NCBI GenBank assembly: GCA_965213775.1
Contig: CBDCAC010000001.1
Span: 310,001 to 374,000, forward strand
Length of the DNA stretch: 64,000 bases
Direction of reading: 5' to 3'
Origin: Lichenicoccus sp965213775
GTDB lineage: Bacteria > Pseudomonadota > Alphaproteobacteria > Acetobacterales > Acetobacteraceae
Of the stretch, positions 26,762 to 35,683 are shown piece by piece; positions within the stretch are counted from its first letter, which is position 1, and every line of letters starts with the position of its first letter. Made by a program: the position numbers and the translations under genes. The notes under the pieces are model-generated. The model had not been told where the DNA came from, did no database searches, and was given only the letters and a program-made list of their open reading frames with translations.

Positions 26762-28170
26762 AGGGCGACGCCGTCATCGCCAGGAGCTGGAACCGGGTCG
26801 GGCTGCGCTACCTGCCGATCGGGGACGCGGTGAGCGCCGAGCTGCCGCTGTCGCGGCTGCTGCGGCTGTCGCTGTTCCAGGTCTCGGTCGGCATGGCGCT
26901 GGCGCTGGTGATCGGCACGCTCAACCGGGTGATGATCGTCGAGCTGGCGGTGCCGGCCTGGCTGGTCGCCTCGATGGTGGCGCTGCCGCTGCTGCTGTCG
27001 CCGTTCCGCGCCGTCATCGGCTTTCGCTCCGACACCCATACCTCGCTGCTCGGCTGGCGCCGGGTGCCGTACCTGTGGATCGGCACCATGCTGCAGTTCG
27101 GCGGGCTCGCGATCATGCCGTTCGCGCTGCTGGTGCTGTCGGCGGACAGCCACGGGCCGCGGATCGTCGGCTATATCGCCGCCTCGCTCGCCTTCCTGCT
27201 GGTGGGTGCGGGGCTGCACACGGTGCAGACGGTGGGGCTGGCGCTGGCGACCGACATCGCGCCGCCGCGGTCGCGTCCGCTGGTGGTGACGCTGCTCTGC
27301 GTGATGCTGCTGGTCGGCATCCTCGCCAGCGCGCTGATCTTCGGCCTGCTGCTGGCGCGCTTCAGCGAGTTCCGGCTGATCCAGGTGGTGCAGGGCTCGG
27401 CGGTGGCCACGGTGGCGCTCAACATGCTCGCCCTGTGGAAGCAGGAGCCGCGCGCCGCCTCGGTGGTGATCCCGGCGACCGGCGCGCCGCGGTTCCGCGA
27501 CGCCTGGTCGGCGCTGTCGCACGAGGAGCATGCGCGGCGCCGGCTGGTCGCGGTCTGGTTCGGCACCTTCGCCTTCGGCCTGCAGGACGTGCTGCTGGAG
27601 CCCTATGGCGGCCAGGTGCTGCACCTGCCGGTGAGTGCCACCACCTCGCTGACCGCCCTGCTTGCCCTCGGCGGCCTGGCCGGCTTCGCGCTGGCGGCAC
27701 GGCTGCTGACGCCGGGCCGCGACCGCTACCGGCTGGCCGCACTCGGCGCGCTGGAGGGCGTGTTCGCCTTCGCCCTGGTGATCGCCTCGTCGCCGGCGCA
27801 GTCGGCGATGCTGTTCGCCGCTGGCATCGTCGGCATCGGCTTCGGCGCCGCCCTGTTCCTGGTCGGCACCCTGGCGGCTGCGATGGACGCCTCGCGCGCC
27901 GGCCGCAACGGCTTGGCACTCGGCACCTGGGGTGCGGTGCAGGCGTTCGCCGCCGGCGCCTCGATCGCCTCGGGGGGCGTGCTGCGCGACGCCGTCGCCT
28001 GGCTCGGCGCGCATGGCCGGCTGGGGCTGCACGGCCCGGCCGCCGGCTACCAGGCGGTCTACGTGCTGGAGATCGTTCTGTTGTTCGCCACCCTCGTCGC
28101 CCTCGGCCGGCTCGTCCGCTTCGACCGCGCCGCATCGTTCCCGTCGCAGGAGGAAATCACGCCATGCTGA
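26758..28170 (+). CDS. lhaA: Light-harvesting complex assembly protein LhaA (PucC family)
   Basis: This 470-aa membrane protein has about twelve hydrophobic helices. It begins with a GTG and shows LhaA/PucC family sequence (RYLPIGDAVSAELPLSRLLRLS, GTLNRVMIVEL, VGFRSDTH-like GFRSDTHTSLLGWRRVPY). LhaA is needed for LH1 assembly and may deliver bacteriochlorophyll. It is the only PucC-family gene in the window, although many relatives have a second copy next to bchP. It overlaps bchM and puhA. Confidence 0.95.
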   Translation: MKGDAVIARSWNRVGLRYLPIGDAVSAELPLSRLLRLSLFQVSVGMALALVIGTLNRVMIVELAVPAWLVASMVALPLLLSPFRAVIGFRSDTHTSLLGWRRVPYLWIGTMLQFGGLAIMPFALLVLSADSHGPRIVGYIAASLAFLLVGAGLHTVQTVGLALATDIAPPRSRPLVVTLLCVMLLVGILASALIFGLLLARFSEFRLIQVVQGSAVATVALNMLALWKQEPRAASVVIPATGAPRFRDAWSALSHEEHARRRLVAVWFGTFAFGLQDVLLEPYGGQVLHLPVSATTSLTALLALGGLAGFALAARLLTPGRDRYRLAALGALEGVFAFALVIASSPAQSAMLFAAGIVGIGFGAALFLVGTLAAAMDASRAGRNGLALGTWGAVQAFAAGASIASGGVLRDAVAWLGAHGRLGLHGPAAGYQAVYVLEIVLLFATLVALGRLVRFDRAASFPSQEEITPC

Positions 28171-28973
28171 GAGGTGCCTTCACCGGCTATGTCGACGTCG
28201 CCCAGGTGACACTCTACGTGTTCTGGGCCTTCTTCGCCGGGCTGATCATCTACCTGCAGCGGGAGAGCAAGCGCGAGGGCTTCCCGCTGGTCTCCGACAC
28301 GCCGGGCAAGACCGACCAGCCGACCCTGGATAAGTTCCCGCTGATACCGCCGCCGAAGCTGTTCCGCCTGTTCCACGGCGGCGATGTGCTGGCGCCGCAG
28401 CCCGAGCCCGCCGACCGGCTGGACCGCGCGGTGCCGGCGGCGCGCTGGCCGGGTGCTCCGATCGTCCCGGTCGGCGACCCGATGCTCGCCGGCGTCGGAC
28501 CGGGCTCGTGGGTGCAGCGCGACGACGTGCCGGACCTGACCATCGACGGCCTGGTCAAGTTCAAGCCGCTGCGCATCGCGCTGGAGTATCGCGTCGACCC
28601 GCACGTGGCGCAGCCGCAGGGCATGCGCGTGATCGGCGCCGACGGCGTCGAGGCCGGCACCGTGGTCGACGTCTGGATCGACGAGATCGCCCATGAGATC
28701 GTGTTCCTGGAGATGGAGCTCGACGCCGTGCCGGCCGCGATGGGCGAGGCCGAGCCGCGCTCGTCGCGGGTGCTGGTGCCGGCGCCGATGCTGCGCTACC
28801 GGCCCCGCACGCGAAAGATCAGCGTGCGCGCGCTGCTGGCGCGGCACTTCGTCGACATCCCGCGCACCCGCCACCCCGACATCATCACCCGCATGGAGGA
28901 GGAGAGGATCCTCGCCTATTACGGCGGCGGCTATCTCTACGCGACGCCGGCTCGACTGGGGCCGCTGCTGTGA
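28164..28973 (+). CDS. puhA: Photosynthetic reaction centre H subunit
   Basis: PuhA caps the LM core on the cytoplasmic side and shapes proton transfer to QB. This 269-aa protein has one N-terminal membrane helix (YVDVAQVTLYVFWAFFAG) followed by LIIYLQRESKREGFPL, a hallmark of the family, and a large soluble domain. A very good ribosome-binding site (AGGAGG) precedes the ATG, which suggests stronger translation than its neighbours. It overlaps the lhaA end by 7 bp. Confidence 0.97.
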   Translation: MLRGAFTGYVDVAQVTLYVFWAFFAGLIIYLQRESKREGFPLVSDTPGKTDQPTLDKFPLIPPPKLFRLFHGGDVLAPQPEPADRLDRAVPAARWPGAPIVPVGDPMLAGVGPGSWVQRDDVPDLTIDGLVKFKPLRIALEYRVDPHVAQPQGMRVIGADGVEAGTVVDVWIDEIAHEIVFLEMELDAVPAAMGEAEPRSSRVLVPAPMLRYRPRTRKISVRALLARHFVDIPRTRHPDIITRMEEERILAYYGGGYLYATPARLGPLL

Positions 28974-29647
28974 GCCGGCTGCGCGTCGTCCGCGACGTCA
29001 AGGGGCAGCGGCCGTACGGCCTCCCCGGACCGCTTCCCGCGGGCGAGACGATGCTCTGGCAGGGCGCGCCGGACTGGCAGGCGTTGGCGCGGCGGGTGCT
29101 GCACGTGCGCAAGATCGCGCTGTATTTCGCGCTGCTGGCGTCCTGGTGCGCCGGATCGGCGTACTTCTCCGGCTCGCCGCGGCTGTGGTACTCGATGATC
29201 GCGCTGATCGTGCTGGGCACGATCTCGGTGTCGCTTCTCTGCCTGTTCGCCTGGCTGGTCGCGCGCACCACCGTCTACACCCTGACCGAGCGACGCGTCG
29301 TGCTGCGGATCGGCATCGCCATGTCGATGAGCATCAACCTGCCGTTCCGCTCGGTCGACTCCGCCTCGGTGCGGCTCTATGCCGACGGCAGCGGCGACAT
29401 CCCGGTGCTGCTGACTGGGCCCACCCGCATGGGCATCACCGTGCTTTGGCCGCACGTGCGGCCGTGGCGCCTGCAGCGCGTGCAGCCGATGATGCGGGCG
29501 GTGCCCGACGCCGCGCGGGTGGCGAGCCTGTTGTCGCGCGCCCTGTCGGCCAGCGCCAACCAGCCGGCGCAGGCGGCGCCGGAATTCGTGCCCGCGTCGT
29601 CGGCGCGTCCGGCGCGCGCCGACGCCCGCGCCTCGGTCGGAGCCTGA
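28970..29647 (+). CDS. puhB: Reaction-centre assembly protein PuhB
   Basis: PuhB promotes assembly of the reaction centre and LH1 in Rhodobacter. This 225-aa protein starts at a GTG that overlaps puhA. It has two or three hydrophobic helices and a PH-like domain region (YTLTERRVVLRIGIAMSMSINLPF). The C-terminus is Ala-rich and disordered. It sits in the conserved puhA-puhB-puhC order. Confidence 0.93.
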   Translation: MSRLRVVRDVKGQRPYGLPGPLPAGETMLWQGAPDWQALARRVLHVRKIALYFALLASWCAGSAYFSGSPRLWYSMIALIVLGTISVSLLCLFAWLVARTTVYTLTERRVVLRIGIAMSMSINLPFRSVDSASVRLYADGSGDIPVLLTGPTRMGITVLWPHVRPWRLQRVQPMMRAVPDAARVASLLSRALSASANQPAQAAPEFVPASSARPARADARASVGA

Positions 29648-29651
29648 GGCG

Positions 29652-30131
29652 ATGCGAGCCGCCCTGCCCGCGCCACGCCGCTCCTGGTTCGCCGGCCCGC
29701 CGCTGATCGCGGTGACGGCGCTGGGCGCGATCGCGATCGTGGCGTTCTGGCCGATATCGGACGCGCACCGGACGGCGAGCGTGATCGCGTCGCGGCAGCT
29801 GCGCTTCGTCGAGCGGCCCGGCGACCGGATGGCAATCATCGACGCGGGCAACGGCCTGCAGGCCGGCGAGGTGCGCTCCACCGCCGACGGCTTCGTGCCC
29901 GGCGTGATGTACGGCATGGAGGTCGCGCGCCGGCGCTACGGCGTCGACCTGGGCGCCCCGTACAAGCTGACCGAGCTGAGCGACGGCCGCGTGCTGCTGA
30001 CCGATCCGCCCACCCACAACGAGATCGACCTGGAGAGCTTCGGCACCGGCAACGCGAGGGAGTTCGCGGCCCTGCTGCACAGCCGGGAAATCGACGCGAG
30101 CCGCCCACCCACCACACAGGGATCAAGATGA
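29652..30131 (+). CDS. puhC: Photosynthetic complex assembly protein PuhC
   Basis: This 159-aa protein has a single N-terminal membrane helix (LIAVTALGAIAIVAFW) and an extracytoplasmic domain beginning RQLRFVERPGDRMAIIDA, the pattern of PuhC (putative photosynthetic complex assembly protein 1). PuhC helps LH1 and reaction-centre organisation in Rhodobacter. It starts 4 bp after puhB and overlaps the next gene by 4 bp. Confidence 0.92.
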   Translation: MRAALPAPRRSWFAGPPLIAVTALGAIAIVAFWPISDAHRTASVIASRQLRFVERPGDRMAIIDAGNGLQAGEVRSTADGFVPGVMYGMEVARRRYGVDLGAPYKLTELSDGRVLLTDPPTHNEIDLESFGTGNAREFAALLHSREIDASRPPTTQGSR

Positions 30132-30424
30132 TGTTGGGGTTCGGCGCCAGACGCATCGAGGCGACCTGCCTGGTCGAGATCGAGCAGAGCGCGCGCAGCT
30201 TCCATGCCTACGCGGTGCCGCACGGTGTGGCGATCGAGCCGGGCGACGAGGTGCTGATCCACGATGCGCCGACCTGGGTCGGCTACGGCGAGCGCCTGTC
30301 GCGCGAGTGCCGTATCACCGTCAGCCGGGCCGGCCTGGTCAAGCGGGCCTGGACACGCGTGACCTCGCTGTTCCTGCTGACGGGTCTGTACGAGGTCGGT
30401 TTCGAGGCGGGAGAGCAGGGATGA
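30128..30424 (+). CDS. Conserved small protein between puhC and acsF, unknown function
   Basis: The 98-aa product is soluble, begins MMLGFGARRIEATCLVEIEQ and is mainly beta, with a short hydrophobic segment near the end (SLFLLTGLYEVGF). Small genes occur at this place in other purple-bacterial clusters, but I know of no assigned function. Both ends overlap neighbours (ATGA with puhC and with acsF), so it is translated with the reaction-centre assembly and cyclase genes. A role in AcsF function or RC assembly is inference from position. Start could also be the second ATG at 30131. Confidence 0.75.
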   Translation: MMLGFGARRIEATCLVEIEQSARSFHAYAVPHGVAIEPGDEVLIHDAPTWVGYGERLSRECRITVSRAGLVKRAWTRVTSLFLLTGLYEVGFEAGEQG

Positions 30425-31494
30425 GCGAGACGATGGCGCCGCGCAAGGCGAGCATGTCGGGTTCCAGCACCGAGGCGGCGCGCGAGGACACCGTGCTGTC
30501 GCCGCGCTTCTACACCACCGACTTCGCCTACATGGACCGGATCGATGTCGGGCTGGTGCGGCGCGAGTGGGACGGGCTGATCGCCGAGCTGGAGCGCGAT
30601 CTCAACCAGAAGCATTTCCTGCGCGACGAACGCTTCGACGCCGACCTGGACCGCCTGGAGCCGGAGCTGCGTCGCGAGTTCCTCGACTTCCTGGTCAGCT
30701 CGGTGACGGCGGAGTTCTCCGGCTGCGTGCTCTATGCCGAGATCAAGAAGCGCATCACCAATCCCGACATCAAGGCGCTGTTCAGCTACATGGCGCGCGA
30801 CGAGGCGCGGCACGCCGGCTTCATCAACGACTCGCTGAAGGATTTCGGCGTCGGCGTCGATCTCGGCTTCCTGGCACGGGTCAAGAAATACACCTATTTC
30901 AAGCCGAAGTTCGTGTTCTACGCAACCTACCTGTCCGAGAAGATCGGCTACGCCCGCTACATCACCATCTTCCGCCAGCTCGAACGCCACCCGGAGCATC
31001 GCTTCCATCCGATCTTCTCCTGGTTCGAGAACTGGTGCGGCGACGAGTATCGTCACGGCGAGGCGTTCGCGCTGCTGATGCGCGCCGATCCCTCGCTGCT
31101 CGCCGGCCGCAACCGGCTATGGATCCGCTTCTTCCTGCTCGCGGTATTCGCCACGATGTACGTGCGCGACCATGCCCGGCCGGTGTTCCACGCCGCCCTC
31201 GGCCTCGATCCGACCGAGTACGACCTGCAGGTGTTCCGTGTCACCCAGGAGATCTGCCGCCAGGTGTTCCCGGTGGCGCTGGACCTGGACGATCCGCGCT
31301 TTCGCGCCGGGCTCGAGCGGCTGCGACGCATCGCGGTCGCGATCGGCGAGGCGCGTGCGCGCGGCGGCGCGGTCGGCCGCGTCCGGCGTGCCGGCCTGGT
31401 GGCGGCGGCCGGCGTCAGTTTCCTGCGCCTCTACGCCCTGCCGGTGCACCGACGCGCGATGCCGCGCGACGTGCGGCTGGCTCCCTCCTGGTAG
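30421..31494 (+). CDS. acsF: Oxygen-dependent Mg-protoporphyrin monomethyl ester cyclase
   Basis: AcsF is the diiron enzyme that closes the isocyclic ring E using O2. The 357-aa protein has the paired carboxylate/histidine motifs of the ferritin-like fold: AEFSGCVLYAEI, ARDEARHAGF and DEYRHGEA. An ATG at 30421 overlaps the previous stop; another in-frame ATG lies four codons on. Its presence and the absence of bchE from the window fit aerobic bacteriochlorophyll synthesis. puhE follows after 9 bp. Confidence 0.96.
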   Translation: MSETMAPRKASMSGSSTEAAREDTVLSPRFYTTDFAYMDRIDVGLVRREWDGLIAELERDLNQKHFLRDERFDADLDRLEPELRREFLDFLVSSVTAEFSGCVLYAEIKKRITNPDIKALFSYMARDEARHAGFINDSLKDFGVGVDLGFLARVKKYTYFKPKFVFYATYLSEKIGYARYITIFRQLERHPEHRFHPIFSWFENWCGDEYRHGEAFALLMRADPSLLAGRNRLWIRFFLLAVFATMYVRDHARPVFHAALGLDPTEYDLQVFRVTQEICRQVFPVALDLDDPRFRAGLERLRRIAVAIGEARARGGAVGRVRRAGLVAAAGVSFLRLYALPVHRRAMPRDVRLAPSW

Positions 31495-31503
31495 GACGCG
31501 ACG

Positions 31504-33297
31504 ATGCTGCATCTGTACATCCTGCCGGCCCTGTTCGCGCTGTTCGTCTGGTGGCTGAGCACCGGGCTGATCATGTACCTCGACGGGCTGCCGCGCCGGA
31601 CGTTCCGCTGGAGCATGCTGGGCGCCACGATCCTGCTCGGCGCCTCGCTATGGGGGCTGGAAAGGTCGAGCGGCGACGTCTCGGTGCGCGGCGCCTACTG
31701 CGCGTTCAGCTGCGGCCTGCTGGCCTGGGGATGGCAGGAGATCTCGTTCTACATGGGCTTCGTCACCGGGCCACGCGGCGCGCCCTGCGCCGAGGGCTGC
31801 AGCGGCTGGCGTCATTTCGGCCACGCGATCCAGACCAGCCTGTGGCACGAGCTGGCGATCATTGCCTCCGGGGCCGCGGTGGTGGCGCTCACCTGGCATC
31901 GGCCCGACCAGGTCGGAACCTGGACCTTCATGGTGCTGTGGTGGATGCATCAGAGTGCGAAGCTGAACGTGTTCCTCGGCGTGCGGAACCTCAACGAGGA
32001 GTTCCTGCCCGAGCACCTGCAGTTCCTGCGCTCGTTCCTGACCAAGAAGTCGATGAACCTGCTGTTCCCGATCTCGATCACCGTCTCGATGGTGATCATG
32101 GTGCGGCTGGTGCAGGCGGCGACCGCGACGCACGCCAGCACGTTCGACGCGGTCGGCTACAGCTTCCTGAGTGCCATGATGGGGCTCGCGATCCTGGAGC
32201 ACTGGCTGCTGATGCTGCCGCTGCCGGCGGCGGCGCTGTGGGGCTGGAGCCTGAAGTCGCGCAAGGAGATCAGGCCGTTCGACATCGAGATCGTCGCGGG
32301 CTTCCTCGGCGCCGGCAAGACCACGTTCCTGCGCAACGCGATGGCCGGCTACGGCCGCGACAGCGGCACCGTGGTCCTGGTCAACGACTTCTCCTCGCTC
32401 GGCGTGGACGGCTCGCTGCTGCGCGAGCGCGGCGCGGACGTGGTGGAGCTGCCGAACGGCTGCATCTGCTGCTCGCTGAAGAAGGACCTCGCGGCACAGC
32501 TCAAGGTGATCGTCGGGCAGTGGTCGCCCAAGCGGGTGCTGATCGAGCCGAGCGGTGTGGCCGACCTCGCCTCGCTGCTGGGGGTGCTGTCGCAGCCCGA
32601 CCTGAAGCCGATGGTGCGCTCGCTGCACGTGACCACGCTGCTCGATGCCGGCGCGTTCCTGCGCGACTACGGCCGCATGACCGCGCATTTCGAGGCGCAG
32701 GCCAGGCTCGCCACGGTGCTGGTGATCAACAAGACCGACCTGGTGACGCCGGCGGCGCTGCGCATGATCGAGACCACGGTGCGCACGCTCAACCCGGCGG
32801 CGCGTATCATGCACTCGACCTACGGCATCGCCGCACCGGTGGCGCGCGAGGCGGCCCCGCACCACGACCACGCGCCGGCGGCCCAGCATGACCGTGGCCA
32901 CGACCACGGCCACGGCCACGGCCACGCGCACGATCACGCGCACGGTCATGAGCATGGACCCGGCCACGCGCACGACGAGGCGTTCGGCTTCGCCTCCTGG
33001 AGCGACACCCTGACGCACGGCTGCGATCCGGCGCTGCTCGCCGACCTGCTCGACGATGTCTGCGCCGGCGCCTACGGCCAGGTGGAGCGGCTGAAGGGCA
33101 TCGCGCGCTCGCAGGGCGGCTGGATCCGCTTCGACGTCGCCGGCGGTCGCGCCAGCCTGGCGGCGTTCGCGCCGCAGCAGGACGAGGCGCCCCGCGTGGT
33201 GGCGATCGGGCACGCGATCGAGGGGGCGCGGCTGAAGGCGGCGTTCGACGCCTGCGCCGGCGGGCGCGACGCGGCCTGTCTGGAGACGGCGGCCTAG
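31504..33297 (+). CDS. puhE: PuhE membrane assembly protein fused to a G3E/COG0523 metallochaperone GTPase
   Basis: One uninterrupted 597-aa frame holds two proteins usually separate. Residues 1 to about 255 match PuhE (photosynthetic complex assembly protein 2): several membrane helices, WGWQEISFYMGFVTGPR, WWMHQSAKLNVFLGVRNLNEEFLPEHL. Residues 261-440 are a G3E GTPase: P-loop GFLGAGKTT (267-275), the CxCC metal motif GCICC (Cys320, 322, 323), EPSG (348-351) and NKTD (409-412). Residues 453-490 hold 16 histidines. A CobW_C-like domain follows (about 493-590). No start codon with a ribosome-binding site is seen at the junction near 32280. COG0523 members such as CobW and ZNG1/YeiR handle Co or Zn. 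Here membrane-anchored metal delivery in bacteriochlorophyll or photosystem assembly is inferred. It is 9 bp after acsF and 53 bp before hemA. Confidence 0.92.
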   Translation: MLHLYILPALFALFVWWLSTGLIMYLDGLPRRTFRWSMLGATILLGASLWGLERSSGDVSVRGAYCAFSCGLLAWGWQEISFYMGFVTGPRGAPCAEGCSGWRHFGHAIQTSLWHELAIIASGAAVVALTWHRPDQVGTWTFMVLWWMHQSAKLNVFLGVRNLNEEFLPEHLQFLRSFLTKKSMNLLFPISITVSMVIMVRLVQAATATHASTFDAVGYSFLSAMMGLAILEHWLLMLPLPAAALWGWSLKSRKEIRPFDIEIVAGFLGAGKTTFLRNAMAGYGRDSGTVVLVNDFSSLGVDGSLLRERGADVVELPNGCICCSLKKDLAAQLKVIVGQWSPKRVLIEPSGVADLASLLGVLSQPDLKPMVRSLHVTTLLDAGAFLRDYGRMTAHFEAQARLATVLVINKTDLVTPAALRMIETTVRTLNPAARIMHSTYGIAAPVAREAAPHHDHAPAAQHDRGHDHGHGHGHAHDHAHGHEHGPGHAHDEAFGFASWSDTLTHGCDPALLADLLDDVCAGAYGQVERLKGIARSQGGWIRFDVAGGRASLAAFAPQQDEAPRVVAIGHAIEGARLKAAFDACAGGRDAACLETAA

Positions 33298-33350
33298 AAA
33301 CGGTCGGTCCAGCGAGGGACCGCGGCAAACCATTCCCGGAGGATATCGAG

Positions 33351-34592
33351 ATGGACTATGAGGGGTTCTTCCAGTGGAAGCTTGACGGTCTGCGCCGGGA
33401 GGGCAACTACCGGGTGTTTGCCGAGCTGGAGCGTCAGGCGGGGTCGTTCCCGCGCGCCAGCCTGCATGGTGCCTCGCCGCTGGGCCGCAACGAGGCGGGG
33501 GCGGAGGCGCCGCGCGAGGTGACGGTGTGGTGCTCGAACGACTATCTGGGGATGGGCCAGCATCCGGCGGTGCTGGGGGCGATGCACGAGGCGCTGGACC
33601 GCTTCGGCGCCGGCGCCGGCGGCACCCGCAACATCGCCGGCACGTCGACGGTGCACGTGGCGCTGGAGGCGGAGCTGGCGGATCTGCACGGCAAGCAGGC
33701 GGCGCTGCTGTTCGGCTCTGGCTACATGTCGAACTGGACCACGCTGGGCACGCTGGCGGCGAGCCTGCCGCGCTGCGTGGTGCTGTCGGACGCCTCCAAC
33801 CACGCCTCGATGATCGAGGGCATCCGGCACAGCCGCGCCGAGCGGCAGATCTTCGCCCACAACGACCCGGCTGACCTGGCGCGCCGGCTGGCGGCACTGC
33901 CGCGCGAGGTGCCCAAGCTGGTGGCGTTCGAGAGCGTCTACTCGATGGACGGCGACGTCGCCCCGATCGCCGAGCTGTGCGACGTGGCCGAGGCGCACGG
34001 GGCGATGACCTACCTCGACGAGGTGCACGCGGTCGGGCTGTACGGCCCCGAGGGGGCGGGCATCGCCGCGCGCGACGGCGTCGCCCACCGGCTGACGGTG
34101 ATCGAGGGCACGCTGGCCAAGGCGTTCGGCGTGGTCGGCGGCTACATCGCCGCCTCCGCCCTGCTGTGCGACTTCGTGCGCTCGTTCGCCTCGGGCTACA
34201 TCTTCACCACCGCCACCCCGCCGGCGGTGGCGGCGGGCGCGCTGGCCAGCATACGCACCCTGCGACAGGCCGACGCGCTGCGCGCCCGCCACGCCGAGCG
34301 GGTGGCCCGCGTGCGCCGGCTGCTCGACGCCGAGGGCGTGCCGCACCTCGCCAACCCGTCGCACATCGTGCCGGTGATCGTCGGCGACGCGCTGCAGTGC
34401 CGCCTGCTCAGCGACCGGCTGCTCGCCCGCCACGGCATCTACGTGCAGCCGATCAACTACCCCACCGTGCCGCGCGGCACCGAGCGCCTGCGCATCACCC
34501 CCTCGCCACTGCACAGCGACGACGACATCGACCACCTCGTCCACGCGCTCAGCCACGAATGGTTCGAAGCCAGCCTGCAGCGGAGCGCTTGA
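33351..34592 (+). CDS. hemA: 5-aminolevulinate synthase
   Basis: ALA synthase condenses glycine and succinyl-CoA, the first step of the C4 tetrapyrrole pathway of alphaproteobacteria. This 413-aa PLP enzyme has the N-terminal family start (DYEGFFQWKLDGLRREG-like), YLDEVHAVGLYG, and the PLP-binding lysine in GTLAKAFGVVGGYIA. A strong ribosome-binding site (GGAGG) precedes the ATG. Its stop overlaps the bchI ATG (TGATG), so ALA formation is coupled to metal chelatase subunits. A second ALAS gene elsewhere cannot be excluded. Confidence 0.96.
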   Translation: MDYEGFFQWKLDGLRREGNYRVFAELERQAGSFPRASLHGASPLGRNEAGAEAPREVTVWCSNDYLGMGQHPAVLGAMHEALDRFGAGAGGTRNIAGTSTVHVALEAELADLHGKQAALLFGSGYMSNWTTLGTLAASLPRCVVLSDASNHASMIEGIRHSRAERQIFAHNDPADLARRLAALPREVPKLVAFESVYSMDGDVAPIAELCDVAEAHGAMTYLDEVHAVGLYGPEGAGIAARDGVAHRLTVIEGTLAKAFGVVGGYIAASALLCDFVRSFASGYIFTTATPPAVAAGALASIRTLRQADALRARHAERVARVRRLLDAEGVPHLANPSHIVPVIVGDALQCRLLSDRLLARHGIYVQPINYPTVPRGTERLRITPSPLHSDDDIDHLVHALSHEWFEASLQRSA

Positions 34593-35683
34593 TGGACGCC
34601 GTGATGGATGCCCTGGCGCCGGAGCGGCTGGCCGATCGGAAGGAGGATGCGGCGCCGCGGCGCCGGGTGTTCCCGTTCACGGCGATCGTCGGCCAGGACG
34701 AGATGAAGCAGGCGCTGCTGCTCGCGGCCGTGGATCCCGCGATCGGCGGCGTGCTGGTGCTGGGCGACCGCGGCACCGGCAAGTCGACGGCGGTGCGCGC
34801 GCTGGCCGGGCTGCTGCCGCAGATCGAGGTGGTGCAGGACTGCCCGTACGGCTGCGATCCCGAGGACGAGCCCGGCCACTGCCCGAGCTGCAGCCGGCGC
34901 GACCGCACGGCGCGGCCGGCCAGCCGCCTCACGCGGGTGCCGACCGTCGACCTGCCGCTGGGCGCCACCGAGGACCGCGTCGTCGGCGCACTCGACCTGG
35001 AACGCGCCCTGACCGAGGGCGTCAAGGCGTTCGAGCCGGGCCTGCTGGCGCGGGCGCATCGCGGCTTCCTGTACATCGACGAGGTCAACCTGCTCGAGGA
35101 CCACCTGGTCGACCTGCTGCTGGACGTGGCGGCGTCGGGCGAGAACCTGGTCGAGCGCGAAGGTCTGTCGGTGCGCCATCCCGCACGGTTCGTGCTGGTG
35201 GGCAGCGGCAATCCCGAAGAGGGCGACCTGCGGCCGCAGCTGCTGGACCGCTTCGGGCTGGCGGTCGAGGTGACCACGCCCTCCTCGCTGCACGACCGGG
35301 TCGAGGTGCTGCGCCGGCGCGAGGCGTTCGACCGCAATCCGGCAGGCTTCGTCGCGGCCTGGGCCGAGGCCGAGCAGGCGTTGCGCGGCCGTATCGGTGC
35401 CGCCCGCGTCCTGGTGCGCCAGCTGGTGACGCCCGACGAAGCACTGGAGCAGGCGGCGCGGCTCTGCCTGGCGCTGGGCACCGACGGGCTGCGCGGCGAG
35501 ATCTCGCTGCTCCGTGCGGCCAAGGCACTGGCCAGCCTGGAGGGTGCGACGCGGCTGGAGACCCGCCACCTGCGCGCGGTGGCGCTGCCCGCACTGCGCC
35601 ACCGCCTGCGCCGCACGCCGCTGGACGAGGCGGGAGCCGCGCCGCGGGTGGAGCGGGCGATCGCCGAACAGCTCGGCCGGTGA
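34592..35683 (+). CDS. bchI: Magnesium chelatase ATPase subunit I
   Basis: BchI is the AAA+ motor of Mg chelatase. The 363-aa product has Walker A GDRGTGKSTAV, Walker B FLYIDEVNLL, and the arginine-finger region LLDRFGLAVEV. A cysteine-containing insertion (CPYGCDPEDEPGHCPSC) is typical of the family and may be redox-sensitive. The ATG at 34592 overlaps the hemA stop; the longer open frame upstream is a shadow of hemA. The stop overlaps the GTG of bchD. Confidence 0.96.
   Translation: MDAVMDALAPERLADRKEDAAPRRRVFPFTAIVGQDEMKQALLLAAVDPAIGGVLVLGDRGTGKSTAVRALAGLLPQIEVVQDCPYGCDPEDEPGHCPSCSRRDRTARPASRLTRVPTVDLPLGATEDRVVGALDLERALTEGVKAFEPGLLARAHRGFLYIDEVNLLEDHLVDLLLDVAASGENLVEREGLSVRHPARFVLVGSGNPEEGDLRPQLLDRFGLAVEVTTPSSLHDRVEVLRRREAFDRNPAGFVAAWAEAEQALRGRIGAARVLVRQLVTPDEALEQAARLCLALGTDGLRGEISLLRAAKALASLEGATRLETRHLRAVALPALRHRLRRTPLDEAGAAPRVERAIAEQLGR

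Noticed and set aside
31648..33897. Minus-strand frame opposite the PuhE-GTPase and hemA
   Set aside because: Low-complexity Arg/Pro-rich translation opposite well-conserved proteins.
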